A stretch of 13,569 nucleotides of DNA from Bacillota bacterium (lineage in GTDB: Bacteria; Bacillota; Dethiobacteria; DTU022): positions 1 through 13,569 of the forward strand of contig JAAZIG010000133.1 in assembly GCA_012510325.1 (NCBI GenBank), read 5' to 3'. Shown one piece after another: positions 1 through 7,676 of the stretch. The notes below the pieces were generated by a model. The model searched no databases. It had not been told where the DNA came from and worked only from the letters and a program-made list of their open reading frames with translations. The stretch's first letter is position 1. Every line of letters starts with the position of its first letter. The position numbers were made by a program, and so were the translations under genes.

Positions 1-1991
1 ATAACCGGGTACTCGCTGCCCTGACTCTTGTGCACCGAGATGGCATAGGACAGCGTCAGTTCATCGAGCTCGCCAAAGTTGTAAGGCACCGCGCGGTCGC
101 TGGAGGCATCACGATAGGTTACGGTCAGCTCGCCCTCCTCGAGATCGAGGGCGCTGATGAATCCGATATCCCCGTTGAAGACCTCTTTCTGGTAGTTGTT
201 CCGGATCTGCATGACCTTGTCACCCCGGCGAAACCTTTCCCCGCGAACGGTGACCTCTTCTCTCTTTCCGCCGAGGGGGTTCAGCGCTTTCTGAAGCAGC
301 TTGTTCAGCTCGTCGACCCCGGCGGCGGTTCGCCGCATCGGCGTAATCACCTGGATATCCATAACCGGATCAAAGGGGCCGTAGTTGGGGATCCGCTCAC
401 AGCACAGCTGCACCACCTTCCGGGCAACGAGGTCGGGAACAGCTTCATCAACAAAGAAAAAATCTTTGTTCTTTATATTGAGCTGCGGCATCTCCCCCCG
501 GTTGATCCGGTGCGCATTCATCGTGATCAGGCTTTCGCGGGCCTGTCTAAAGATATGGGTCAGACGAACTGCAGAGATCACCCCTGATTCCAACAGATCC
601 CGCAGCACATTGCCCGCGCCCACCGCCGGGAGCTGATCGGCATCACCGACGAGGATCAGGCTGCATCCTTCAGGAACGGCCCGGACCAGCTGGTACATGA
701 GCATCAGATCGACCATGGAGGCTTCGTCTATAATCAGCACATCCGCCTCCAGAGGCCTCTTTTCATTGCGCAGGAATTTAAAACCTTCGCCCTCGGTATA
801 GCTGTACTCGAGGAGGCGGTGGATCGTGGAAGCGTCCTCTCCCGTCGCTTCATTCACCCTTTTGGCGGCCCGTCCTGTGGGAGCGGCGAGCAGCACTCTC
901 TGCCTCAATGAATAGAAGAGAGAGAGGAGCGCCCGGATCGTCGTTGTTTTGCCGGTTCCGGGCCCGCCGGTGACAACGAGGACCCCCTGGCCCAGCGCCT
1001 GTTCCAAAACCAAATGCTGTTCTTCCGTGAGCCCGCTGCTTTTTCCCGCTGCCGCTTCCAGGGCGGCCCCGCCCGCGGGAGTGCTCCACCGCCGCGGCAC
1101 GGAGAGCAGCATCTGCAGCCGCCGGGCGACCCCTTTCTCCGCATGGTAAAAAGGAGCGGCGTAGACAATCTCTCCGTCGGCAGTATCCACACGGTAGATC
1201 TTCTTCTCCTCAGCCAGCTTTTGCAGATGCCCCGCCGCCGCCGGGGGAGAGGTAGTCTCCCCGGGTGCGGTAAGCAATTCGCCGACCTGTTCGAGCAGGC
1301 TCTTTCGCGGCAGGTAGACATGGCCCCTTCCCGCGGCATCGCGCAGCGCAAAAAGCACCGCCGCACAGACCCGGACCGGGGATTCAGCGGGAAGACCCAT
1401 CTGCCGGGCGATGCGATCTGCTGTTTTAAAGCCGATTCCGAGGACCTCTTCAGCAAGCATATACGGATTTTCCCTGACCCGGTCGGCCGCCTGCGGGCCG
1501 TAATGGCGGTACAGGCGAAGCGCCTGGCCCACACCGATGCCGTAACCCTGCAGAAAGATGAGGACATTTTGCATTTCGCGATATTTCCCGTAGCTCTCCA
1601 GGATGGACGCTGCTCTCTTCGGCCCGATACCGGGTACCTCCTGCAACCGTTCCGGCTCGTGTTCCAGCACTTCCAGCGCCGTCAGCCCGAACCGTTCCAC
1701 CATCGCCGCCGCGGTGACCGGACCGACTCCCTTGATCAGCCCCGAAGAGAGATAGCGCTGCAGACCCTCTGCGGTCACGGGAAGCATGCGCTCCCAGCGC
1801 TCCACCGACACCTGGCGTCCATAGCGATGATGCACCTGCCACCGTCCGGTGATCCGGAGACTTTCCCCCTCCTGCATCGGCGGGAAGCTGCCGACAATGG
1901 TGACGGCATCACCGCTGATACAGCGCAGCCGTCCCACCAGGTAGGCGCTTTCCTCGTTGTAATACCGGATCCGTTCCAGGGTTCCTTCCAA
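1..1991 (-). CDS. recD2: RecD2-type ATP-dependent DNA helicase (SF1B), 3' end outside window
   Basis: This is a 5'-to-3' DNA helicase of the RecD2/YrrC family, which acts in DNA repair and replication without RecBC. The minus-strand frame is open from the start region to the left edge (663 codons from TTG at 1989-1991). It has an N-terminal OB-like part (about residues 1-75), helix-hairpin-helix repeats including VPGIGPKRAA (about 115-125), Walker A GGPGTGKT (342-349), Walker B with DEAS (422-425), and the late helicase motif VHKSQGSEYPV at the window edge. Family members are about 720-800 residues, so roughly 60-130 C-terminal residues are missing. The start is unclear. No ATG or GTG lies in frame after the upstream stop, so TTG at 1989-1991, CTG at 1998-2000 or CTG at 2007-2009 must serve; the last is 6 nt behind GGAGGG. 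It lies about 55-75 bp behind metK with no terminator between, so co-transcription is likely. Confidence 0.93.
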   Translation of the reverse strand, partial: MEGTLERIRYYNEESAYLVGRLRCISGDAVTIVGSFPPMQEGESLRITGRWQVHHRYGRQVSVERWERMLPVTAEGLQRYLSSGLIKGVGPVTAAAMVERFGLTALEVLEHEPERLQEVPGIGPKRAASILESYGKYREMQNVLIFLQGYGIGVGQALRLYRHYGPQAADRVRENPYMLAEEVLGIGFKTADRIARQMGLPAESPVRVCAAVLFALRDAAGRGHVYLPRKSLLEQVGELLTAPGETTSPPAAAGHLQKLAEEKKIYRVDTADGEIVYAAPFYHAEKGVARRLQMLLSVPRRWSTPAGGAALEAAAGKSSGLTEEQHLVLEQALGQGVLVVTGGPGTGKTTTIRALLSLFYSLRQRVLLAAPTGRAAKRVNEATGEDASTIHRLLEYSYTEGEGFKFLRNEKRPLEADVLIIDEASMVDLMLMYQLVRAVPEGCSLILVGDADQLPAVGAGNVLRDLLESGVISAVRLTHIFRQARESLITMNAHRINRGEMPQLNIKNKDFFFVDEAVPDLVARKVVQLCCERIPNYGPFDPVMDIQVITPMRRTAAGVDELNKLLQKALNPLGGKREEVTVRGERFRRGDKVMQIRNNYQKEVFNGDIGFISALDLEEGELTVTYRDASSDRAVPYNFGELDELTLSYAISVHKSQGSEYPV

Positions 1992-2064
1992 TTTTTCCAG
2001 ATCTTCCAGCGGAATCCCTCCATCGGCTGCCGGCCGTTTCCCGGTGCGCCGGGCGCAAACGCCT

Positions 2065-3255
2065 TCAGCCGGTTTTTTCTTTTAGCAGAGACACCCGATC
2101 AAGCCTTTCCCAGGTCAGATCGAGCTCCGGACGGCCGAAATGGCCGTATGCCGCCAGCTGCTGATAGATCGGGCGGCGCAGATCGAGCTGCTCGATGATC
2201 GCCGCCGGACGAAGATCAAAACACTCGTTAAGCAGCGCTTCAAGCCGCCCCGGAGCCAGAGAAGAGGTGCCGAAAGTCTCCACGGCGATGGAGACAGGCC
2301 TGGCCACCCCGATAACATAGGCTATCTGCAGCTGACAACGTCGGGCCAGCCCGGCAGCGACAATATTTTTGGCGGCGTGGCGGGCGGCATAAGCGGCCGA
2401 GCGATCGACCTTGGTGGGATCTTTTCCCGAAAAAGCGCCGCCGCCGTGCAGGGCGGCTCCGCCGTATGTGTCCACGATGATCTTCCGCCCCGTCAGCCCG
2501 GCGTCCCCCTGAGGACCGCCGGTAACAAAGCGCCCCGTCGGATTAACCAGCAGGCGGGTCCGGGCAGTGAGCAGCTCCGGGGGAACAGTCTCCCTGATCA
2601 CCAGTTCAGTAATATCCTTCTCGATCTGCTTTAAGGATACCTCTTCGCTGTGTTGGGCGGAGACAACCACCGTTTGCAGGTGATCCGGTTTGCCGTCGCG
2701 GTAGGCCACCGTTACCTGGGACTTGCCGTCAGGACGGAGATACGGCAGCAGCCCCTCCTTGCGCACAGCAGCGAGGCGCTGGGCCAGCTTATGAGCCAGG
2801 GAGATGGACAGCGGCATCAGCTCGTCGGTTTCATCACAGGCGTAACCGACGACCATGCCCTGATCGCCGGCCCCGATCTGATCAAGGCTGTCGCCGGACT
2901 CCTCATCCTTGACCTCCCGAGCCCGGTCCACCCCCATCGCTATATCCGGGGACTGCTCATCGATAGAGGTGAGCACGGCGCAGGTGTCCCCGTCAAAACC
3001 GTATTTGGCCCTGGTATAGCCGACCTCCTTGACCTTCTCCCGAATGATGCTGGGGATATCGGCGTAGCACTTGGTGGTGATCTCCCCGCAGACAAAAACA
3101 AGCCCCGTGGTCACCATCGTCTCCGCGGCAACCCGCGCCAGGGGATCCTGGGCGATGATGGCATCGAGGATCGTATCGGAAATCTGATCGGCCAGCTTGT
3201 CCGGATGGCCTTCCGTAACCGATTCCGAAGTAAACAGATAGTCTTTCCGGTTCAT
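2065..3255 (-). CDS. metK: S-adenosylmethionine synthetase
   Basis: Forms SAM from methionine and ATP in the cytoplasm, releasing phosphate and pyrophosphate. The 396-aa protein is full length for the family. It begins MNRKDYLFTSESVTEGHPDK, with the N-terminal TEGHPDK ATP-site motif at residues 14-20, the first signature GAGDQG at 128-133 and the phosphate-binding GGGAFSGKD at 271-279. The ATG at 3253-3255 is chosen because AGGAGGC lies 8 nt upstream and the protein then starts where family members do. A longer in-frame reading to 3333 runs into the riboswitch and its terminator and is not believable. Expression is controlled by the SAM-I riboswitch at 3327-3433, so high SAM should shut the gene off. 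recD2 follows downstream on the same strand. Confidence 0.98.
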   Translation of the reverse strand: MNRKDYLFTSESVTEGHPDKLADQISDTILDAIIAQDPLARVAAETMVTTGLVFVCGEITTKCYADIPSIIREKVKEVGYTRAKYGFDGDTCAVLTSIDEQSPDIAMGVDRAREVKDEESGDSLDQIGAGDQGMVVGYACDETDELMPLSISLAHKLAQRLAAVRKEGLLPYLRPDGKSQVTVAYRDGKPDHLQTVVVSAQHSEEVSLKQIEKDITELVIRETVPPELLTARTRLLVNPTGRFVTGGPQGDAGLTGRKIIVDTYGGAALHGGGAFSGKDPTKVDRSAAYAARHAAKNIVAAGLARRCQLQIAYVIGVARPVSIAVETFGTSSLAPGRLEALLNECFDLRPAAIIEQLDLRRPIYQQLAAYGHFGRPELDLTWERLDRVSLLKEKTG

Positions 3256-3288
3256 TTGAAACTGCCTCCTTGGGTTGAAATAAGCTGC

Positions 3289-3318
3289 AAAAACAAAGAC
3301 CTCTTCGAAGAAGAGGTC
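3289..3318 (-). terminator. Intrinsic terminator of the SAM riboswitch
   Basis: A perfect 9-bp stem (GACCTCTTC / GAAGAGGTC, 3-nt loop) lies at 3298-3318 and is followed on the minus strand by TTTGTTTTT (3297-3289). It sits between the aptamer and the metK ribosome binding site. Its 5' arm (ACCTCTT) can instead pair, with one G-T wobble, with GAGAGGT just at the 3' strand of aptamer helix P1. This is the classic mutually exclusive terminator/antiterminator switch. Confidence 0.93.
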
Positions 3319-3326
3319 CCGGTCAC

Positions 3327-3433
3327 CTCTCATCTCCCGGGGTAATCCCCCGCGGCAATTGGCACCGTGATCGCTGCAGCGAACCGGTTGCCGGGATTCA
3401 TCGGGACCGTCCCTCCTCCACTCTTGATAAGAG
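3327..3433 (-). promoter_or_regulatory. SAM-I (S-box) riboswitch aptamer upstream of metK
   Basis: The minus strand carries the S-box core in the expected order. The 5' P1 strand is CTCTTATC, followed by AAGAG and GGAGGGAC. Then come CCCGATGAATCCCGGCAACC (the consensus P2/P3 core), a variable hairpin, GGTGCCAATT, and the closing P1 strand GATGAGAG (3334-3327). P1 forms 8 bp with one wobble. S-box aptamers bind SAM and commonly control metK in Firmicutes. Here the ligand-bound form should hold the 3' P1 strand and free the terminator at 3289-3318, so SAM represses its own synthesis. The match is recognised by eye against the known consensus; a covariance-model score was not run. Confidence 0.95.
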
Positions 3434-3461
3434 CCCGGCTTTTAGGCGCCGGTATATCTAC

Positions 3462-3490
3462 AAGTTATCCTTTTGGCGATCAATTGTCAA
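3462..3490 (-). promoter_or_regulatory. Candidate sigma-A promoter for the metK leader
   Basis: A perfect -35 hexamer TTGACA (3490-3485) is followed after 17 bp by TAACTT (3467-3462), a weak match to TATAAT. Transcription would start near 3455, about 20 nt before riboswitch helix P1, which is the right geometry. The -10 is the weak point. Confidence 0.6.
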
Positions 3491-3494
3491 CAAA

Positions 3495-3507
3495 GGGCGA
3501 ATCGCCC
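3495..3507 (-). terminator. Weak hairpin behind the phosphoribosyltransferase gene
   Basis: GGGCG-ATT-CGCCC forms a 5-bp hairpin followed on the minus strand by TTTGTT. It lies about 45 nt past the stop at 3551 and directly before the metK -35 box. It could end the upstream operon, but the stem is short and the T-run poor. Confidence 0.25.
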
Positions 3508-3550
3508 GCTCCGGAAAAGAAACCGGGGAAAACACAAAAAACGCCTTCTT

Positions 3551-4192
3551 TCACTGTTCACCCCAGGCTTCTCTCAGGGCAGCCTGCACCTCGCCGTCGC
3601 CAACCTGCCTGAAATCACGGTAGAACTGCCCGACAGCGGAGAAATGAGGCGGCGCCTCGAGATAACAGAGTGCGTCAACCTCGCGGCGAAGCCGCTCCAG
3701 AACCCCGGGCGGACCGACAGGAACCGCCAGGATCAGTCTTCGGGGACGGTCCCGTTTCACCCCTTTCAGGGCGGCGCGCAGGGTAAATCCCGTAGCGACC
3801 CCGTCATCGACGACGATGACCGTCCTGGTTTCGATCTGCGGCGGTTTCCGCCGGCCCCGGTACAGACGAAGCCGGCGGGCAATTTCAGCCTGTTCCCTTG
3901 CCGAAGCTTGCTCCAGATAGCTGTCCGACACCCGGAGCCGGGCGGCGGCAGTCTCGTTGATCAGCATTCGGCCGTCTGCGGTGACGGCACCGACAGCCAG
4001 CTCCGGCTGGGCGGGAGCGCCGATCTTTCGGGCCATGACCAGATCGAGTTCGCCGCCGAGCCGGCGCCACAGCGGCAGGGCAACGGCGACACCCCCGCGG
4101 GGCACCGCCAGGATCAGAGGGTCCTCTTCCTGAAAGCTGCTCATCTTTTCGGCCAGAAGAACACCGGCCTCAAGGCGGTCTTCAAAGAGCAC
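3551..4192 (-). CDS. Phosphoribosyltransferase-fold (PRTase type I) protein
   Basis: This 213-aa protein has the type I phosphoribosyltransferase core: LAVPRGGVAVA (residues 28-38), RKIGAP (55-60) and the PRPP-binding signature VIVVDDGVATGFT (125-137). It belongs to the stand-alone predicted phosphoribosyltransferases with PRGG and RKIGAP motifs, for which a base substrate is generally not known. No nucleobase specificity can be read from the sequence. The GTG start at 4190-4192 is supported by GGGGGAGAG a few bases upstream. The gene lies 22 bp behind the cooC-type gene on the same strand and is the last gene of the moxR-vwa-cooC transcript. Whether it works with those proteins or is only carried along is unknown. 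Confidence 0.9.
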   Translation of the reverse strand: MLFEDRLEAGVLLAEKMSSFQEEDPLILAVPRGGVAVALPLWRRLGGELDLVMARKIGAPAQPELAVGAVTADGRMLINETAAARLRVSDSYLEQASAREQAEIARRLRLYRGRRKPPQIETRTVIVVDDGVATGFTLRAALKGVKRDRPRRLILAVPVGPPGVLERLRREVDALCYLEAPPHFSAVGQFYRDFRQVGDGEVQAALREAWGEQ

Positions 4193-4214
4193 GGCCTCTC
4201 CCCCTTCGGCGCGG

Positions 4215-4970
4215 CTACAGCGCCAGCGACTGATACAGCTTCAAGGCCGCCTGAACCGCCGGCGATTCGGCGGGCAGATCAAAAAGCGGTTTGCCCTCGA
4301 GATCGTATTCCATGACCGCCGGGTCGAAGGGGATCTCCCCCCACACTTCCAGACCCGTCCGGGCGATCTCTTCATCGAGCTTCCCCATCCCCTCGGGGCG
4401 GGTGCGCGTGATCACCAGGCCCATCCGCTCTATCTTCAGCTTGACATTTTCAATGATCTCCCGCACTCTCCCCGCGGAGCGAATCCCCCGGGCTGTCGCG
4501 TCGCTGGTGATCAGGAGCAGCTCGGCTTCGGGCAGCACCCGCCGGCTGAGGTGCTCCAGACCGGCTTCATTGTCCATGAGCATATAGTCATAATTTTCGC
4601 TCAGCTGCTCCAGGAAACGGCGCAGCAGATCGTTGGGAAAACAGTAGCACCCCGCTCCCTGCGGGCTGCCCATCACCAGCAGATCAAAGTGTTTCGTCTC
4701 GACAAGGGACCGGTTAAGCTCGTACTGAACAAAAATATCCTTGGTCATCCCCGTGGGCACACCGCCCGGCTTTTTCATCGCCTCCACAACCATGGCCATA
4801 GTCTGCTCAACAGTGAGGCCGAGAGCCTCGTTAAGGTTGGCGTTGGGGTCGGCGTCGACGGCGAGAATAGCTTTGTCCGGCCGGTTTTCCTGCAGCAACC
4901 GAACCAGCAGGGCTGCCAGGGTGGTTTTTCCAGTGCCGCCCTTACCGGCGATAGCTATACGTTTGGTCAT
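4215..4970 (-). CDS. cooC: CooC-type nickel-insertion ATPase (CO dehydrogenase maturation)
   Basis: This 251-aa P-loop ATPase of the MinD/SIMIBI class starts with a deviant Walker A, GKGGTGKTT (residues 9-17), followed by DADPN (39-43). It carries the paired-cysteine motif GCYC with C108 and C110, then LMDNEAGLEHLSRR (131-144). In the CooC family the CxC pair binds nickel at the dimer interface, and ATP hydrolysis drives nickel insertion into the C-cluster of anaerobic CO dehydrogenase. The start ATG (4968-4970) has AGGAGG about 9 nt upstream. The gene begins inside the last 29 bp of the VWA gene, so translation is probably coupled. No CO dehydrogenase subunit is in the window. Delivery of nickel to another enzyme is possible, since CooC paralogues are common. 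Confidence 0.9.
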   Translation of the reverse strand: MTKRIAIAGKGGTGKTTLAALLVRLLQENRPDKAILAVDADPNANLNEALGLTVEQTMAMVVEAMKKPGGVPTGMTKDIFVQYELNRSLVETKHFDLLVMGSPQGAGCYCFPNDLLRRFLEQLSENYDYMLMDNEAGLEHLSRRVLPEAELLLITSDATARGIRSAGRVREIIENVKLKIERMGLVITRTRPEGMGKLDEEIARTGLEVWGEIPFDPAVMEYDLEGKPLFDLPAESPAVQAALKLYQSLAL

Positions 4971-6339
4971 CGTTTCCTGCCTCCTGTTCTAGATATGTGT
5001 TCGCGGCAAACAGCCGCCCGGAAACCGCTTTCTCCAGCTGATCGATGGTGTTGCAGGGCCACATCTCCACCAGTTCGCCAAATTCCCGCACCGAGCGGTA
5101 GCGAGACCATTCCTCCGGCGCCAGCGGGTTCAGCCAGATCACCTGACGGACCCGCTCCTGGACCTTTTGCAGCGCCGCCAGCGCCTGGGACAGCCGCACC
5201 GTTCGGGTATCGCTGACCATGATCACGATGGTCCGGTGGGTCAGCAGCTCGCGATATTTTTCGAACAGCTCCGTCAGTGAAGCGCCGATATCGGTCCCGC
5301 CACCCCAGGATTCACCCTCCAGAACGACCCGCTCGAGGATATGTTCCAGCCCGGTCTGCTCTTTCAGCGCCGGGGTGAGGTATTCCAGGGTATCGGCGAA
5401 GGAGAAGAGCTCCAGATTGGCCACCGCCGCCTGGAGACCGTAGATAAACTGCAGCACAAAACTGCTGTAACGCTTCATCGAGGCGGAGAGATCCCCCACC
5501 AGCAACAGCTGCAGCGGCGAGCGGCGCTTTCGCCGGTATTTCAGCGAAAAAAGGCGTCCACCGAAGCGCATATTTGCCCGGACCGTCCGGCGGAAATCCA
5601 GCGCGCCCCGGGAAGCGCTCCGCTGGCGCTGATAGACCAGTCTGCGGGCCAGCTGCCTTGAGAGCCGATCGATGAGCGCCTTCGCCGCCGGCAGATCGGC
5701 CCGGGACAGCTCCCGGATATCCGATTCGCGCAAGCGCCGCTCCCGGTTGACCGGGGCGCCGGAGATACCGCCGGCACCGCCGCCGGAGCCGCCGGCGCCG
5801 CTCCCTGGAGAAAGCTGCTCTTTGCGGCTGTGCCAGTAGCGCAGGTGCCCCTTAACGACGGTCTCGAGAAGGGGACGCAGCGGCCGCATCTCTTTTTCCG
5901 CCGCTTCTGTTTCTTGAACAAAGCGTTGCAGATTCTGCCTCTGCTCTTCGGGGAGAGAGGTATAGAGCAGCATCTCCTCCGCAGAAAGGGGCAGGGGCTC
6001 GCCCTTAAAGGAGAGCTCGCCGGCCGCATCCTTCAGCCTGGCGCTCTCTGCCTCCATCTGCAGCGTTGCTTCGCGAAGATGTTCTGCCTGCGCAGTCAGG
6101 GGAATAAAATAGCGCTCAAAGGAGCGCTCGAAGATCTCCAGATCCCGCTCGCTCTTCACCAGAGTGGCCCGGAGAGCAGTCTTGAAGGCAGTCCGGTCGG
6201 CGATATCGATATGGCGGAGGGCCTGCAGCGCATCGAGAAGTTCCGCTGTCCCCAAAACGAGCCCTTCAGCACGCAGCAGCGCAGCGAAGGCGGCCATATT
6301 CTCTTCGAAGTGACTCTCCGCCGGAGCGGTTAAAGACAT
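4942..6339 (-). CDS. CoxE-like VWA-domain protein
   Basis: A 465-aa protein with a helical N-terminal half (about 1-175), a glycine/serine linker (about 179-193), a basic motif RRTVRANMRFGG (250-261) typical of CoxE-like proteins, and a C-terminal von Willebrand A domain (about 275-440). The metal-ion-dependent adhesion site is complete: DLSAS (283-287), GGGTD (346-350) and SDT (376-378). CoxE proteins work with MoxR/CoxD AAA ATPases as chaperone-like pairs that remodel or load cofactors into target enzymes; the aerobic Mo-Cu CO dehydrogenase is the best-known client. The ATG at 6337-6339 overlaps the end of the moxR gene by 10 bp and follows a GGGGGGAG ribosome site. No signal peptide or membrane segment is visible, so it is cytoplasmic. 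Confidence 0.92.
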   Translation of the reverse strand: MSLTAPAESHFEENMAAFAALLRAEGLVLGTAELLDALQALRHIDIADRTAFKTALRATLVKSERDLEIFERSFERYFIPLTAQAEHLREATLQMEAESARLKDAAGELSFKGEPLPLSAEEMLLYTSLPEEQRQNLQRFVQETEAAEKEMRPLRPLLETVVKGHLRYWHSRKEQLSPGSGAGGSGGGAGGISGAPVNRERRLRESDIRELSRADLPAAKALIDRLSRQLARRLVYQRQRSASRGALDFRRTVRANMRFGGRLFSLKYRRKRRSPLQLLLVGDLSASMKRYSSFVLQFIYGLQAAVANLELFSFADTLEYLTPALKEQTGLEHILERVVLEGESWGGGTDIGASLTELFEKYRELLTHRTIVIMVSDTRTVRLSQALAALQKVQERVRQVIWLNPLAPEEWSRYRSVREFGELVEMWPCNTIDQLEKAVSGRLFAANTYLEQEAGNDDQTYSYRR

Positions 6340-7244
6340 CGCTGCTCCCCCCCCGGGGTGTCGGGCTGCTGCAGCAGCTGATCGATACCTTTCTTTCCGA
6401 TTTTTCGGTGAAACAGCAGCTGATCCTGGCGATTTTTCAGCAGCAGATTGAGCGTATCGCTGACCACGGCACCGTCGACCCTCTTTTTATCCAGAGCGAC
6501 GAGGGCCCGGGTCCAGTCCAGCGTTTCAGCGATGGAGGGCTTCTTGCGCAGCTCCTCCTGGCTGCGAATGTGAGCGATCACCCGGGCAATCTCTGCCGCA
6601 AAATGATCTTTCACTGCGGGGACGCGGGAGCGAATGATCTTCGACTCCCGGGCCACATCGGGAAAATTAAAATAGAGATAGAGGCAGCGCCGTTTGAGGC
6701 CGTCGGAGAGCTCACGCTCATTGTTGCTCGTCAGGACCACCACCGGGATATTTTCGGCATGGAGCGTCCCCAGCTCCGGGATGGAGATCTGAAAATCGGA
6801 GAGCACTTCAAGCAAAAAAGCTTCAAATTCCGGATCGCATTTATCCACTTCATCGATGAGTAGAACCTTTTTCTCCGGCGACCGGATCGCTTTTAACAGG
6901 GGCCTTTCCAGGAGATAGGAGAGAGAAAAAAGGTCCTCTTCCTCAAGCTTGTTTCCATCCTGCCGGGAATCGATCTGGATTCGCAGCAGCTGGCGCTGGT
7001 AATTCCATTCATAAAGCGCCTTGGTCTCGTCCAGGCCTTCGTAACACTGCAGGCGAATCAGCTCTGTCTGCAGCACCTTGGCCAGCGTCTTTCCCAGCTC
7101 CGTCTTGCCCACCCCCGGAGCGCCCTCGATAAGCAGAGGTTTCTGCAGCTTCAGGGCAAGATAAACCGTGAGGAGCGCATTTTCATCGCAAATATAACCG
7201 ACATCGACAAAGCCCTGCCGAAGAGCTGTCAGATCTACCTGCAT
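6330..7244 (-). CDS. MoxR-family AAA+ ATPase (CoxD-like)
   Basis: This 304-aa AAA+ ATPase has Walker A GAPGVGKT (41-48), Walker B VLLIDEVD (127-134), a sensor-1 region LTSNNERELSDGLKRRC (171-187) and a helical lid to the C terminus. MoxR proteins form ring ATPases that pair with a VWA protein to mature or activate metalloenzymes. Here the partner is the overlapping downstream VWA gene. The start ATG (7242-7244) follows GGGAGGG at good spacing. It is the first gene of the moxR-vwa-cooC-PRTase operon. Resemblance to CoxD rather than other MoxR branches is inferred mainly from the CoxE-like neighbour and would need a tree. Confidence 0.93.
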   Translation of the reverse strand: MQVDLTALRQGFVDVGYICDENALLTVYLALKLQKPLLIEGAPGVGKTELGKTLAKVLQTELIRLQCYEGLDETKALYEWNYQRQLLRIQIDSRQDGNKLEEEDLFSLSYLLERPLLKAIRSPEKKVLLIDEVDKCDPEFEAFLLEVLSDFQISIPELGTLHAENIPVVVLTSNNERELSDGLKRRCLYLYFNFPDVARESKIIRSRVPAVKDHFAAEIARVIAHIRSQEELRKKPSIAETLDWTRALVALDKKRVDGAVVSDTLNLLLKNRQDQLLFHRKIGKKGIDQLLQQPDTPGGEQRCL

Positions 7245-7283
7245 GATAACCCTCCCGCCTGTAATTAGTGATCTTTCCGCTTA

Positions 7284-7312
7284 ATCATACTATAGATCCC
7301 CTCCTGCAGCAA
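7284..7312 (-). promoter_or_regulatory. Candidate promoter of the moxR-vwa-cooC operon
   Basis: TTGCTG (7312-7307) and TATGAT (7289-7284) are separated by 17 bp, about 40 bp before the moxR start. The -10 matches 5 of 6 consensus bases and the -35 is moderate. The 7313-7450 stretch upstream shows no convincing gene. Confidence 0.5.
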
Positions 7313-7450
7313 ACAGAGCGTCTCACTCTTCGCTCCTTTCGGAAAGCGCTGCGCAGCCCCCGAAAACTGCCGAGTAACGCGCCACCCTGCCCCGCTCCAG
7401 CGCGCTCCCGTCGGAGCCTCCGGCCGCCACCCGCCAGCGGGAAGAGGGAT

Positions 7451-7474
7451 AAAAAAAGGCGGGGGGAGCCCGCC
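7451..7474 (-). terminator. Strong intrinsic terminator behind the 55-aa small-protein gene
   Basis: GGCGGG (7474-7469), a 5-nt loop and CCCGCC (7463-7458) form a perfect 6-bp GC stem followed on the minus strand by seven T (7457-7451). It lies 35 nt past the stop of the small gene and separates it from the moxR operon. Confidence 0.88.
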
Positions 7475-7508
7475 AAAGGATCACTACCACAGTTTTCTGT
7501 ACCGCCCC

Positions 7509-7676
7509 TTAGACCAGCGGCTGCACAATCTGGCGCCTTTTCTTTTCACCTTCAATCTCCGACTCGATCTCGAGAATTTTGGATAGAACTGCCGCCCTTT
7601 CGGCACCTTTTGCAATCACATATTCCCTTAACAGATTCTCCCTCGCCTCCGTCAGGGTTACCAACATGTCGCCCAT
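7509..7676 (-). CDS. Small 55-aa hypothetical protein, predicted helical/coiled coil
   Basis: The frame from ATG (7674-7676) encodes 55 residues, starting MGDMLVTLTEARENLLREYV and ending RRQIVQPLV. AAGGAGG lies 10 nt upstream and a strong terminator lies directly behind. The sequence is rich in E, K, R, L and I with a heptad-like spacing of aliphatics, so one or two long helices or a short coiled coil are likely. There are no cysteines, no membrane segment and no signal peptide. I do not recognise the family. It stands alone between tRNA-Thr and the moxR operon, and its start overlaps the stop of an 18-codon ORF by one base (TGATG). Confidence 0.7.
   Translation of the reverse strand: MGDMLVTLTEARENLLREYVIAKGAERAAVLSKILEIESEIEGEKKRRQIVQPLV

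Noticed and set aside
1775..2023. Minus-strand ATG frame MEGFRWKIW... as the recD2 start
   Set aside because: It is in a different frame from the RecD2 protein and its product is tryptophan-rich and unlike any helicase. The true frame is open without indels through the start region.
1014..2198. Long plus-strand open frame of 394 codons opposite recD2 and the metK end
   Set aside because: It spans two confidently identified minus-strand genes, has no recognisable domain or ribosome site, and is rich in R, P and H, as expected of an antisense frame in GC-rich coding DNA.
3256..3333. N-terminal extension of metK to 3333
   Set aside because: The extra codons lie over the riboswitch terminator and part of P1, and the AGGAGG site fits the ATG at 3253-3255.
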